The notes beneath the pieces were generated by a model. It searched no databases and was not told the DNA's origin. It saw only the letters and a program-made list of their open reading frames with translations. Below are positions 8,343-17,099 of a stretch of 64,000 nucleotides of DNA, piece by piece. A program made the position numbers and the translations under genes. Every line of letters begins with the position of its first letter. The first letter of the stretch is position 1. Source of the stretch: Azospirillum agricola (GTDB taxonomy: Bacteria; Pseudomonadota; Alphaproteobacteria; Azospirillales; Azospirillaceae); assembly GCF_017876095.1 (NCBI RefSeq), contig NZ_JAGINM010000011.1, positions 186,001 through 250,000 of the forward strand, in the 5' to 3' direction.

Positions 8343-9743
8343 ATGGCTGAAAGCACTTTTGACGTCGTCGTGGTCGGCGGCGGTCCCGGCGGGTATGTCT
8401 GCGCGATCCGTGCGGCGCAGCTCGGCTTCAAGGTCGCCTGCGTGGAGAAGCGCGGCACGCTCGGCGGCACCTGCCTGAACGTCGGCTGCATCCCCTCCAA
8501 GGCCCTGCTGGCGGCGTCGGAGAAGTACGAGGAGGCCGCGCACGGCCTCGCCAAGTTCGGCATCAAGGTCGGCAGCGTCGAACTCGACCTGCCCGGCATG
8601 CTCGCCCACAAGGACAAGGTCGTCAAAGACAACGTCGGCGGCATCGAGTTCCTGTTCAAGAAGAACAAGATCACCTGGCTGAAGGGCGCCGGCACCATCA
8701 CGTCCGGCACCACCGTCGAGGTCGAGGGCGTCGGCGCCGTCACCGCGTCGAAGGCCATCGTCATCGCCACCGGTTCGGACGTCACCCCGCTGCCCGGCCT
8801 GACCATCGACGAGAAGAAAATCGTCTCCTCCACCGGCGCCCTGGAGCTGCCGGAGGTGCCGAAGCGTCTCGTCGTCATCGGCGGCGGCGTCATCGGCCTG
8901 GAGCTGGGCTCGGTCTGGGGCCGCCTTGGCGCCCAGGTCACGGTGATCGAGTATCTCGACCGCGTCCTGCCGACGATGGACGGCGAGATCTCCAAGCAGG
9001 CCCAGCGCATCTTCGCCAAGCAGGGCATGACCTTCAAGCTGGGCGCCAAGGTGACCGGCGCCAACGTCTCGGAAACCGGCGTGTCGCTGTCGGTCGAGCC
9101 CGCCGCCGGCGGCGCCGCCGAGACGGTCGAGGCCGACGTCGTGCTGGTCGCCATCGGGCGGCGCGCCTACACCCAGGGCCTCGGGCTCGACGCGGTGGGC
9201 GTGGCGCTGGACGAGCGCGGCCGGGTCAAGGTCGGCCATCATTTCGAGACCAACGTGCCGGGCATCTACGCCATCGGCGACGTGATCGAAGGCCCGATGC
9301 TGGCCCACAAGGCGGAGGAGGACGGCGTCGCGCTGGCCGAGCTGCTGGCCGGCCAGAAGGGCCACGTCAACTACGACCTCGTTCCCGGCGTCGTCTACAC
9401 CTGGCCGGAAGTGGCCGCCGTCGGCAAGACGGAAGAGGAGCTGAAGGCCGCGGGCGTCGCCTACAAGACCGGCAAGTTCCCCTTCACCGCCAACGGCCGC
9501 GCGCGGGCCAGCGGCACCACCGACGGCTTCGTGAAGATCCTGGCCGACGCCACCACCGACAAGGTGCTGGGCGTCCATCTGCTGGGGCCGAACGTGTCGG
9601 AGATGGTGGCCGAGCTGGTGCTCGCCATGGAGTTCAGCGCGTCCGCCGAGGACATCGCCCGCACCTGCCACGCCCACCCGACCCTGTCGGAGGCGACCAA
9701 GGAAGCGGCGCTGGCGGTGGACGGCCGTCCGCTGCACATCTGA
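8343..9743 (+). CDS. lpdA: Dihydrolipoyl dehydrogenase (E3)
   Basis: 466 residues. FAD-dependent oxidation of dihydrolipoamide in 2-oxoacid dehydrogenase or glycine cleavage complexes. The FAD-binding GGGPGGYVCAIRAAQLG is at the N-terminus. The redox-active disulfide is in GGTCLNVGCIPSKALL, the NAD-binding motif is VVIGGGVIGLELGSVWGRLG, and the C-terminal interface has HAHPTLSEA with the catalytic His. The ATG at 8343 has a GGAAGGAAAG ribosome-binding site; the in-frame ATG seven codons earlier lacks one. No E1 or E2 genes are adjacent, so the parent complex cannot be named. Confidence 0.97.
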   Translation: MAESTFDVVVVGGGPGGYVCAIRAAQLGFKVACVEKRGTLGGTCLNVGCIPSKALLAASEKYEEAAHGLAKFGIKVGSVELDLPGMLAHKDKVVKDNVGGIEFLFKKNKITWLKGAGTITSGTTVEVEGVGAVTASKAIVIATGSDVTPLPGLTIDEKKIVSSTGALELPEVPKRLVVIGGGVIGLELGSVWGRLGAQVTVIEYLDRVLPTMDGEISKQAQRIFAKQGMTFKLGAKVTGANVSETGVSLSVEPAAGGAAETVEADVVLVAIGRRAYTQGLGLDAVGVALDERGRVKVGHHFETNVPGIYAIGDVIEGPMLAHKAEEDGVALAELLAGQKGHVNYDLVPGVVYTWPEVAAVGKTEEELKAAGVAYKTGKFPFTANGRARASGTTDGFVKILADATTDKVLGVHLLGPNVSEMVAELVLAMEFSASAEDIARTCHAHPTLSEATKEAALAVDGRPLHI

Positions 9744-9760
9744 TCGCCTGACGCTCGTCC

Positions 9761-9876
9761 TAAGAGCGCCTAACAGAAGCTTGGGTCGTCTCTCGACTCG
9801 TCATCCCCGCCTTCGCGGGGATGACGGTTCCATTGGGCACCGATGGCGAAAACGGAATTCTGTTCGGCGCTCTAAG
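9761..9876. repeat. MITE/REP-like palindromic element
   Basis: Outer imperfect inverted repeat TAAGAGCGCCTAACAGAA (9761-9778) against 9858-9875, with 16 of 18 positions matching. It encloses a perfect 12-bp hairpin, CGTCATCCCCGC (9799-9810) and GCGGGGATGACG (9815-9826), with loop CTTC. The nested structure in a convergent intergenic region looks like a small non-autonomous repeat. Confidence 0.7.
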
Positions 9877-9917
9877 AAAAACGCCGCCTCTTCCGGACCG
9901 GAAGGGGCGGCGTTTTG
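9877..9917. terminator. Bidirectional rho-independent terminator between lpd and topA
   Basis: AAAACGCCGCC and GGCGGCGTTTT pair into a GC-rich stem with A and T tracts on its two sides and a loop containing TCTTCCGGACCGGAAG. It can act for lpd (plus) and for topA (minus). Confidence 0.85.
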
Positions 9918-9946
9918 CCGTGCGCTGGTCACTGTGAAACCGGGTG

Positions 9947-9989
9947 GGCCGGCGCCGCTGCTCCCGATCCGGAAGGGGCGGCGCCGGCC
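9947..9989. repeat. GC-rich 12-bp inverted repeat just beyond topA
   Basis: GGCCGGCGCCGC (9947-9958) and GCGGCGCCGGCC (9978-9989) are perfect complements around a 19-base loop. It begins 11 bases past the topA stop on the minus strand. It has no U tract, so it is more likely an mRNA 3' stabilising hairpin than a full terminator. Confidence 0.6.
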
Positions 9990-10000
9990 GCTGCGGCGGC

Positions 10001-12835
10001 TTACGACGCTTTCTTGCGCGCCGTGGTCTTTTCCGGTTTGGCGCCCTCCGCCTTGGCTTCGGCCGCGTCCTTCGCCTTGGTGGCCTTGGCGGCGGCGGTC
10101 TTGGTCGCGGCCGCCTTCGCCGGGGCCTTGGCGGCGGCCTTCCTGGCCGGCGCCTTCTTCTCCTTCACGGGAGCTTCGCCCTCGGCGGTGGCCGGCTCGG
10201 CCTCCTTCGGGGCCTTGCCCTTCTTGGCGGCGTCCTTGGCGACCTTCGCCTCGATCAGCTCCAGCGCCTGCTCCAGCGTCACGCTGTCCGGCTCGGTCGC
10301 CTTGGGGATCGAGGCGTAGACGCTGCCGTGCTTCACGTAGGGGCCGAAGCGGCCCGAGCCCATGGTGATCGGCTTGCCGGTCTTGGGGTGGTCGCCCAGC
10401 GTCTTGGCCGGGGCCGACGCCTTCTTGGCCGCGCCCGCCAGCAGGTCGACGGCCCGGTTGATGCCGATGGTCAGCACGTCGTCGTCGGGCGTCAGCGACT
10501 TGTAGACGCTGCCGTGCTTCAGGTAGGGACCGAAGCGGCCGATGCCGGCGCTGATTTCCTCATTCGTTTCCGGGTGGTTGCCGATGGCGCGCGGCAGCGC
10601 CAGCAGGCGCAGCGCGGTGTCGAGATCGACGTCGGCCGCCGCCATGCCCTTGGGCAGCGACACCCGCTTGGGCTTGGGCGTGTCGTCCTTGGGCTTCTTC
10701 TTGGCCTTGACCTTCTTGCCGCCAGCCTTGTCGTCGGCCGGCGCTTCCTCGACCGGCGGCGGGGGAGGCGGGGCGGCGGTCGCCGGAGCCGGGCCGAGCT
10801 GGATGTAGGCACCGTAGGGGCCGCGACGCACGCTCACCGGCAGGCCGGTCTCGGGATCGTTGCCCAGCTCGCGCGGGCCCTCCTGGACCTCGCCGTTCTC
10901 GTCGTTGGCGACGGCGAGCGGACGGGTGTAGCGGCACTCCGGGTAGCGCGAGCAGCCGATGAAGGCGCCCATCTTGCCCAGCTTCAGCCCCAGCCGGCCC
11001 TCGCGGCAGACCGGGCAGACGCGCGGGTCGTGCCCGCCCTCGACCGGCGCCGGGAAGAAGTGGGAGCCCAGCTCCTCGTCCAGCGTGGTCAGCACCTGGG
11101 TGATCGTCAGGTCCTTGGTGCCGTTGACCGCGACGTCGAAGGCGGTCCAGAAGTCGCGCAGCACCGTCTTCCAGTCGATCTTGCCGTCGGAGATCTCGTC
11201 GAGCTGGTTCTCCAGCTCGGCCGTGAAGTTGTACTCGACGTAGCGGTGGAAGAAATTCTCCAGGAAGGCCGTCACCAGCCGGCCGCGATCCTCGGGAATG
11301 AAGCGCCGCTTGTCGAGCCGCACGTAGTTGCGGTCCTGGAGCACTTGCAGGATCGAGGCGTAGGTGGAGGGCCGGCCGATGCCCAGCTCCTCCAGCCGCT
11401 TGACGAGGCTGGCTTCGGAGTAGCGCGGCGGCGGCTGGGTGAAATGCTGCTCCGGCGCGATCTCGCCCTGGGTGAGATCGTTGCCCTCCTCCATGGCGGG
11501 CAGGCGGCGGTCCTGCTGGTCGTCCTCGGCGTCGTCGCGCCCCTCCTGGTAGACCTTCAGGAAGCCGTCGAACACGACCACCGAGCCGGTGGCGCGCAGC
11601 ACCACGTCCTTCGACGGGCTGGCGATGTCGACCGCGACCTGGTCCAGGACGGCGCTTTCCATCTGGCTGGCCAGCGTGCGCTTCCAGACCAGCTCGTAGA
11701 GCCGCAGCTCGTCCGGCTCCAGATGGGAGGCGACGCTTTCCGGGCGGCGGTGCAGGTCGGTCGGCCGGATGGCCTCGTGGGCCTCCTGGGCGTTCTTGGC
11801 GGCGGTCTTGTAGACGCGCGGCTGCTCCGGCACGTAGCGCTCGCCGTAATGCGAGCCGATCAGGCCGCGCGCCGACTCGATGGCCTCCTGCGACAGGCTG
11901 ACGCCGTCGGTACGCATGTAGGTGATGAGGCCGACCGTCTCGCCGCCGATGTCGACGCCCTCGTACAGCCGCTGCGCGGTGCGCATGGTGCGGGTGGCGC
12001 CGAAGCCGAGCTTGCGCGAGGCCTCCTGCTGGAGGGTCGAGGTGGTGAAGGGCGGCGACGGGTTGCGGCGGCTCTGCTTGCGCTCGACCGAGGCGACGGC
12101 GAAGGCCTGCGGGCGGATGCGCGCCACGGCGGCCTCGGCGGCCTCGCGGTTGGGCAGGCCGAACTTGTCGAGCTTCTTGCCGTCGAGCTGGGTCAGCGAG
12201 GCGGTGAAGGCCGCCCCGCCCGGCGTGGTGAAGCCGACGCCGATCGACCAGTATTCCTGCGGCTTGAAGATCTCGATCTCGGATTCGCGCTCGCAGATCA
12301 GGCGCAGCGCCACCGACTGGACGCGGCCGGCCGATTTGGAGCCCGGCAGCTTGCGCCACAGCACCGGCGACAGGGTAAAGCCGACCAGATAGTCGAGCGC
12401 CCGGCGCGCCAGATAGGCGTCGACCAGCTCCTTCGACACCGCGCGCGGGTTGGCCATGGCGGTCTGGACGGCCGACTTGGTGATCTCGTTGAAGGTGACG
12501 CGCTGGACCTCGCGGTTGTCGGACAGGCGCTTCTCGCGCAGCAGTTCGGACAAATGCCAGGCGATGGCCTCCCCCTCGCGATCCGGGTCGGTTGCGAGGT
12601 AGACGCGGTCGGCCGTCTTCACCGCCTTGGCGATCTCGTCGATGTGGCGCTTGGAGCGGTCGCCCAGCTCCCACTCCATCGCGAAATCCTCGTCGGGGCG
12701 CACCGACCCGTCGCGCGCCGGAAGGTCGCGCACATGGCCGAAGCTGGCGATGACGGTGTAATCGTCGCCCAGGTATTTGTTGATGGTCTTCGCCTTGGCC
12801 GGCGATTCGACGATGACGACGTTGCTGCCCGGCAA
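10001..12835 (-). CDS. topA: DNA topoisomerase I
   Basis: 944 residues. Type IA topoisomerase that relaxes negative supercoils. The N-terminal Toprim domain starts MPGSNVVIVESPAKAKTINK, with the acidic DPDREGEAIAWHL motif. The active-site tyrosine is Tyr306 in GLITYMRTDG. A zinc-finger-like segment (CPVCREGRLG ... CSRYPEC) and several topoisomerase C-terminal repeats (GPYGAYI, GRFGPYLKHG, GRFGPYVKHG) follow. The last 90 or so residues are Ala/Lys-rich, a common DNA-binding tail in high-GC alphaproteobacteria. dprA lies immediately upstream on the same strand (47 bases), a common arrangement. Confidence 0.98.
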   Translation of the reverse strand: MPGSNVVIVESPAKAKTINKYLGDDYTVIASFGHVRDLPARDGSVRPDEDFAMEWELGDRSKRHIDEIAKAVKTADRVYLATDPDREGEAIAWHLSELLREKRLSDNREVQRVTFNEITKSAVQTAMANPRAVSKELVDAYLARRALDYLVGFTLSPVLWRKLPGSKSAGRVQSVALRLICERESEIEIFKPQEYWSIGVGFTTPGGAAFTASLTQLDGKKLDKFGLPNREAAEAAVARIRPQAFAVASVERKQSRRNPSPPFTTSTLQQEASRKLGFGATRTMRTAQRLYEGVDIGGETVGLITYMRTDGVSLSQEAIESARGLIGSHYGERYVPEQPRVYKTAAKNAQEAHEAIRPTDLHRRPESVASHLEPDELRLYELVWKRTLASQMESAVLDQVAVDIASPSKDVVLRATGSVVVFDGFLKVYQEGRDDAEDDQQDRRLPAMEEGNDLTQGEIAPEQHFTQPPPRYSEASLVKRLEELGIGRPSTYASILQVLQDRNYVRLDKRRFIPEDRGRLVTAFLENFFHRYVEYNFTAELENQLDEISDGKIDWKTVLRDFWTAFDVAVNGTKDLTITQVLTTLDEELGSHFFPAPVEGGHDPRVCPVCREGRLGLKLGKMGAFIGCSRYPECRYTRPLAVANDENGEVQEGPRELGNDPETGLPVSVRRGPYGAYIQLGPAPATAAPPPPPPVEEAPADDKAGGKKVKAKKKPKDDTPKPKRVSLPKGMAAADVDLDTALRLLALPRAIGNHPETNEEISAGIGRFGPYLKHGSVYKSLTPDDDVLTIGINRAVDLLAGAAKKASAPAKTLGDHPKTGKPITMGSGRFGPYVKHGSVYASIPKATEPDSVTLEQALELIEAKVAKDAAKKGKAPKEAEPATAEGEAPVKEKKAPARKAAAKAPAKAAATKTAAAKATKAKDAAEAKAEGAKPEKTTARKKAS

Positions 12836-12882
12836 GAGACTGCCCTTCGCGTGTGCCTATACCCGAAACCGGAATGTGCCGA

Positions 12883-14004
12883 TCAGGCGAGAGAGACCTG
12901 ATGACCGGGATGCCGCTGGACTCGGCCGGCAAGCTCGAGTTCCAACACCACGGTCAGCACCACCGGAGCGGACAATTGGCACCCGCGGACGAGTTCGTCA
13001 ATGGTGACGGGGGAGGGGCCGAGGTTTTCCAGAACCACGGCGCGGGCGCGGGCGAGGTCGGATTCGTCGGGTTCGGCGGGCTTGCGGGTCTCGAACAGGT
13101 CGCGCCGGCGCTCCGCCAGGGAGGGCGGGCGCAGGCTCTCCAGGGCGCGCAGCACGTCCTCGGCGCTCTCCACCAGGGCGGCGCCCTGGCGGATCAGGTT
13201 GTTGGTGCCGTGGCAGCGCGGGTCGAGCGGCGAGCCCGGCACCGCCATCACCTCGCGCCCCTGCTCCAGCGCCATGCGGGCGGTGATCAGCGAGCCCGAC
13301 CGCAGCGCCGCCTCCACCACCAGGATGCCGAGCGACAGGCCGGAGATCAGCCGGTTGCGGCGCGGGAAATGCCGGGCCTGCGGCTGGGTGCCGACCGGGC
13401 TCTCGGCCACCACCACGCCCTGCGCCACGATGTCGCGGTACAGATCCTCGTTCTCCGGCGGGTAGACGACGTCGATGCCGCCGGCCACCACGGCGGCGGT
13501 GCCGCTGGCGAGCGATCCCCGGTGGGCGGCGGTGTCGATGCCGCGCGCCAGCCCGGAGACGACCAGCAGCCCGGCGGCCCCCAGGTCGCGGGCCAGCGAT
13601 TCGGCGAATTTCTTGCCGTTCAGGGAGGCGTTGCGGGCGCCGACGATGGCGACGGCGCGCTTCTGGAGCAGATGCGCGTGGCCGAGGACGGAGACGACCG
13701 GCGGCGCGTCGTCCACGGCGGCGAGCGGTTCGGGATAGTCGGGCTCGCAGGCGCAGAGCAGCCGGGCGCCGAGCCTGCGGTTGGCCGCCAGCTCGCGCTC
13801 GGCCTCGGCCTTGGAGGCGACGCGGAGCGGCTTGACCCGCCCGCCGCGCCGGGCCAGTTCCGGCAGCCGGTCGAGCGCCTCCCGGACGCCGCCATACTGG
13901 TCGAGCAGGCGGTGGAAGGTGATCGGCCCGACATTCTCGGTGCGGATCAGGCGGAGCCAGTCGAGCCGTTCGGCGTCGGAGAGGATGCGGCGCGGTTGTG
14001 TCAT
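12883..14004 (-). CDS. dprA: DNA-processing protein DprA
   Basis: 373 residues. Binds incoming single-stranded DNA and loads RecA during natural transformation. An N-terminal helical (SAM-like) region is followed by a Rossmann fold with VAIVGARNASLNGKKFAESL and VVSGLARGIDTAAHRGSLASG, then GGIDVVYPPEN and a C-terminal winged-helix domain (SPVTIDELVRGCQLSAPVVL). The ATG at 14004 (MTQPRRIL) is favoured over a TTG at 14049 because it starts the homologous region, although its ribosome-binding site is weak. It is upstream of topA on the same strand. Confidence 0.95.
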   Translation of the reverse strand: MTQPRRILSDAERLDWLRLIRTENVGPITFHRLLDQYGGVREALDRLPELARRGGRVKPLRVASKAEAERELAANRRLGARLLCACEPDYPEPLAAVDDAPPVVSVLGHAHLLQKRAVAIVGARNASLNGKKFAESLARDLGAAGLLVVSGLARGIDTAAHRGSLASGTAAVVAGGIDVVYPPENEDLYRDIVAQGVVVAESPVGTQPQARHFPRRNRLISGLSLGILVVEAALRSGSLITARMALEQGREVMAVPGSPLDPRCHGTNNLIRQGAALVESAEDVLRALESLRPPSLAERRRDLFETRKPAEPDESDLARARAVVLENLGPSPVTIDELVRGCQLSAPVVLTVVLELELAGRVQRHPGHQVSLA

Positions 14005-14149
14005 GCCGCAGGTTTCTACAACCGATGGCGATCCTTGTTCAACACGCAATCGTAGGCGGGGCGCGTGAGGGTGGGGAACTGCCCGGCATGGTGGTTCCGG
14101 GGCATCCGGGTGGTTGCCGGGAGGACGGTTGTGTCCTATCTTCGGGGAA

Positions 14150-14180
14150 GGCGTGCCGGGTCTGCTTTCCCCGGCACGCC
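14150..14180 (-). terminator. Hairpin downstream of the hydrophobic mini-gene
   Basis: Perfect 11-bp arms GGCGTGCCGGG (14150-14160) and CCCGGCACGCC (14170-14180) with a 9-base loop. It lies 9 bases beyond the stop of the 23-codon gene on the minus strand, where it would close a short transcript. No strong U tract follows, so termination strength is uncertain. Confidence 0.6.
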
Positions 14181-14189
14181 CACCCGATC

Positions 14190-14261
14190 CTAGTGAAGAA
14201 GGTCAAGCAACCGCTTGACGATCTCCAGCACCAGGATCAGGAGAGTGAGGATTTTGTCCAT
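14190..14261 (-). CDS. Hydrophobic mini-protein, 23 aa (candidate)
   Basis: ATG at 14261 preceded by a strong GGAGGGCAAGAGG ribosome-binding site, then 23 codons to TAG. The peptide (MDKILTLLILVLEIVKRLLD, then LLH) is almost entirely hydrophobic with charged residues spaced to give one amphipathic or membrane helix. A stable hairpin follows the stop. The gene stands alone in a 410-bp gap between dprA and the enoyl-CoA hydratase gene. Such peptides include type I toxins and small membrane-protein regulators; I cannot tell which. It could also be a chance reading frame. Confidence 0.5.
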   Translation of the reverse strand: MDKILTLLILVLEIVKRLLDLLH

Positions 14262-14413
14262 CCTCTTGCCCTCCGGTAGTGCGGCGCGGGCGGTGGCCGT
14301 TCCACCGCCCCGACCGCCCGGACAATTCAGCAAATTCGCGGAACAGGCTCAAGGAAGCGCGCTGTCGCACGCCGCGGCAAAAACGCTTCATCAAACCGCA
14401 GCTACAAGTTGTT

Positions 14414-15244
14414 TCACCGTTTGTGGAAGACCGGCGGGCGCTTGTCGAAGAAGGCGGTGATGCCCTCCTTGGCCTCGCCATGGTGCAGGGCCTCGACGAA
14501 CAGGTCGCTTTCGCGGGCGAGCTGCGTCGCGAAGCTGCCATAGGCCAGCTCCATCAGCTTCTTCGCCCGGCCCATGGCGCCGCTCGGGCCGTCGGCGATG
14601 GTCTGCGCCCAGGCGACGGCCTCGGACAGCGCGCGGCCGGGGGCGGTCACGCGGTTGACCACGCCCGCCATGTGCAGGCGCTGCGGATCGACCGGGCCGC
14701 CGGTCAGCATCAGCTCGGCGTAGAGCTGCGGCGGCAGCGCGCGGGCCAGCGAGGCCGAGGCGCCGCCGTCGGCCGTCAGGCCGACCTTCACGTAGGCGGT
14801 GAGGAAGGAGGCGTCCTCCGCCGCGACGATCAGGTCGCAGGCCAGCGCCAGCGAGAAGCCGGCCCCGGCCGCCGGCCCCTCGACGGCGGCGACGATCGGC
14901 TTGGGGCATTCGCGCATCGCCCGGACCCAGCCATGGAAGCGCTCGATCCCGTCGCGGTTCTCCGAGCGCGACTTGCTGCCGTGGTGGTAGAGGTTGGTCA
15001 GGTGCCCGCCCGAGCTGAAGGCCCGGCCGTCGCCGGCCAGCACGATGGCGCCGATGCCGCTGTCGTGGACGGCCTCGTCGAGCGCGTCGCGGCCCCGCGC
15101 CATCATCGGCAGGCTGAGCGCGTTGCGGGTCGCCGGGTCGCTCATGGTCATCACCATCACCCGGCCCTGCCGCTCGACCCGCATGGGGGTATCCTGGGCG
15201 GAGTTGTGGGCGGTGTCCTGGGCGGTGTTTTGGGATTCGGTCAT
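14414..15244 (-). CDS. Enoyl-CoA hydratase/isomerase family protein
   Basis: 276 residues, crotonase fold. The oxyanion-hole segment AFSSGGHLTNL and the substrate-pocket segment GPAAGAGFSLALACDLIVAAEDASF are clear, followed by KVGLTADGGASASLAR. The position equivalent to the second catalytic Glu is Asp-Gly-Gly, so the exact reaction is unclear. The start MTESQ has GGGGGAG upstream. Residues 7-18 (AQDTAHNSAQDT) arise from a small tandem DNA repeat in the 5' coding region. Probably fatty-acid or aromatic acyl-CoA degradation, judged from the family only. Confidence 0.88.
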   Translation of the reverse strand: MTESQNTAQDTAHNSAQDTPMRVERQGRVMVMTMSDPATRNALSLPMMARGRDALDEAVHDSGIGAIVLAGDGRAFSSGGHLTNLYHHGSKSRSENRDGIERFHGWVRAMRECPKPIVAAVEGPAAGAGFSLALACDLIVAAEDASFLTAYVKVGLTADGGASASLARALPPQLYAELMLTGGPVDPQRLHMAGVVNRVTAPGRALSEAVAWAQTIADGPSGAMGRAKKLMELAYGSFATQLARESDLFVEALHHGEAKEGITAFFDKRPPVFHKR

Positions 15245-15449
15245 TGGTCGTTTGCTCCCCCGGAGGTTTCGGCTGCCGCCCCTTGTTGTGCGGTGGGGCG
15301 GAGTCTCGCCGAATGGTGGAGGCAGTGTGCCAGCCGCCGGCTCGCGCTCCAATCCGTCCGAGGGGCATAGGGCACGCTCAAAAGGCTGACTTCGGGGGTT
15401 GCCGCACCCACATTGGAGTGGGACGGATCGACGCGGGGAAAGGGGCGGC

Positions 15450-16106
15450 ATGGCGCTCGCGCTGGGAGAGGGAAGGGGGCGGACGGCGGTGGCCGGCGCG
15501 CCGGCCCACGTCACCCGCGCGGTGATCCTCGCCTGCGTGTTCGCGTTCGTCTTTCAGTTGCCGCCGGAATCCTTCGCCTTCGTGCCGGCCTACTTCTTCG
15601 GGACGGTCGAACTGGCCGGGCCGCTGCCGACATCGGCGTTGTGGCGCGGGCTGTTCGGCCATGTGCTGATCCATGGCGACCCCGTGCATCTGCTGACCAA
15701 CATGGCGGTGCTCTGGCCCCTGGGCGCCTCGGTGGAACGGGTGGTCGGGCATGGACGCTTCGCGCTGCTGTTCGCCGCCGGGACCGTCGCCGGGGCCCTG
15801 ACCGAGGGCGCGCTGGCGGCCGACCGCATGGCGCCGCTGGTCGGGGCGAGCGGGGCGATCTGCGCCCTGATGGGGGCCTGGCTGTGGCTGCGCCCGCCGG
15901 AGCGCTCGCCGCTGCGGCGCTGGCTGGACCGGACGCTGCGGGTGGCGGTGGCGCTGTTCGCCGCGTTGAACCTTGCGATGGTGGTGGTGCCGCCGGCCCC
16001 GGACTCGCCCTTGGCCGAGGTCGGCTGGGGCGCCCATGTCGGCGGGCTGCTCGCCGGGTTGCTGCTGGCTCCGCTGCTGCGCCCCCGGCGCCCCCGGCGC
16101 CGCTGA
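15450..16106 (+). CDS. Rhomboid-family intramembrane serine protease
   Basis: 218 residues, about six membrane helices. Family marks are the HVLIHGDPVHLLTNM segment with the conserved His and Asn, the GASGAICALMGAW segment with the catalytic Ser (GxSG), and GWGAHVGGLLAG carrying the catalytic His in the last helix. It cleaves membrane proteins inside the bilayer; substrates are unknown. The ATG at 15450 was chosen for its GGGGAAAGGGG ribosome-binding site. The short Arg-rich tail faces the cytoplasm. mtnP follows 81 bases later. Confidence 0.93.
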   Translation: MALALGEGRGRTAVAGAPAHVTRAVILACVFAFVFQLPPESFAFVPAYFFGTVELAGPLPTSALWRGLFGHVLIHGDPVHLLTNMAVLWPLGASVERVVGHGRFALLFAAGTVAGALTEGALAADRMAPLVGASGAICALMGAWLWLRPPERSPLRRWLDRTLRVAVALFAALNLAMVVVPPAPDSPLAEVGWGAHVGGLLAGLLLAPLLRPRRPRRR

Positions 16107-16187
16107 TCCGCCGGCGACGGGCGTTGCCTTTGCCGTGGGACGCCGGGATACTGCGGCCGGTTTCTTTATGCAACGGAGCTTCGGAAC

Positions 16188-17072
16188 ATGGCGGGCGGCG
16201 GAACGGCGGCGGTGCTGGGCGTGATCGGCGGCAGCGGCGTCTACGACATCGACGGGTTGGCGAACAAGCGCTGGGTAACGGTCGGCACCCCGTTCGGCGA
16301 GCCGTCGGACCAGCTGCTGACCGGCGACCTCGACGGGCAGAGGCTGGTCTTCCTGCCGCGCCACGGCCGGGGCCACCGCATCCCGCCGTCGGAGCTGAAC
16401 TTCCGCGCCAACATCCACGCGCTGAAACAGCTCGGCGTCACCGAGATCCTGTCGGTGTCGGCGGTCGGCTCGCTGAAGGAGGATCTGCCGCCCGGCACCT
16501 TCGTGGTGATCGACCAGTTCATCGACCGCACCTTCGCCCGCGAGAAGAGCTTCTTCGGGACCGGGCTGGTGGCGCATGTGGCGCTCGGCCACCCGGTGTG
16601 CAACCGGCTGGGCGACCTGATCGAGGAGGCGCTCCGCGAACTCGACGTGCCGCACCGGCGGCGCGGCACCTACATGGTGATGGAGGGGCCGCAATTCTCC
16701 ACCATCGCCGAGTCCGAGCTGTACCGGAGCTGGGGCTGCGACGTCATCGGCATGACCAACATGCCGGAGGCCAAGCTCGCCCGCGAGGCTGAGATCTGCT
16801 ACGCGACCGTCGCCATGGTGACGGATTACGACTGCTGGCACACCGACCACGCCCATGTGACGGTGGACGCGGTGATCAAGGTGGTGGTCGCCAACGCCGG
16901 CAAGGCGCGCTCGCTGGTGTCGGCGCTGGCCCCCAAGGTCGCCGGGCGCGGCGACGCCTGCGCCCAGGGCTGCCACACCGCGCTGGACAACGCGATCATG
17001 ACCGCCCCGGACCGCCGCGACCCGGCGATGCTGGCCAAGCTGGACGTCATCGTGAAGCGGGTGCTGGGCTGA
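16188..17072 (+). CDS. mtnP: S-methyl-5'-thioadenosine phosphorylase
   Basis: 294 residues. Phosphorolysis of methylthioadenosine to adenine and methylthioribose-1-phosphate in methionine salvage. The N-terminus VLGVIGGSGVYDIDG, the phosphate-binding LPRHGRGHRIPPSELNFRANI, and the MEGPQFSTIAES and GMTNMPEAKLAREAEICYAT segments are characteristic. TDYDCWH carries the base-contacting Asp typical of the adenine-specific enzymes. The ATG at 16188 has CGGAG upstream. No other methionine-salvage gene is adjacent. Confidence 0.96.
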   Translation: MAGGGTAAVLGVIGGSGVYDIDGLANKRWVTVGTPFGEPSDQLLTGDLDGQRLVFLPRHGRGHRIPPSELNFRANIHALKQLGVTEILSVSAVGSLKEDLPPGTFVVIDQFIDRTFAREKSFFGTGLVAHVALGHPVCNRLGDLIEEALRELDVPHRRRGTYMVMEGPQFSTIAESELYRSWGCDVIGMTNMPEAKLAREAEICYATVAMVTDYDCWHTDHAHVTVDAVIKVVVANAGKARSLVSALAPKVAGRGDACAQGCHTALDNAIMTAPDRRDPAMLAKLDVIVKRVLG

Positions 17073-17099
17073 CGCGGCGGCGGCGCGGTCCCGCCGCGC

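Noticed and set aside
10560..12932. Long open frame of about 790 codons overlapping topA
   Set aside because: It runs antisense or out of frame through topA and is rich in Arg/Gly/Pro, as GC-rich shadow frames are. topA itself is fully conserved.
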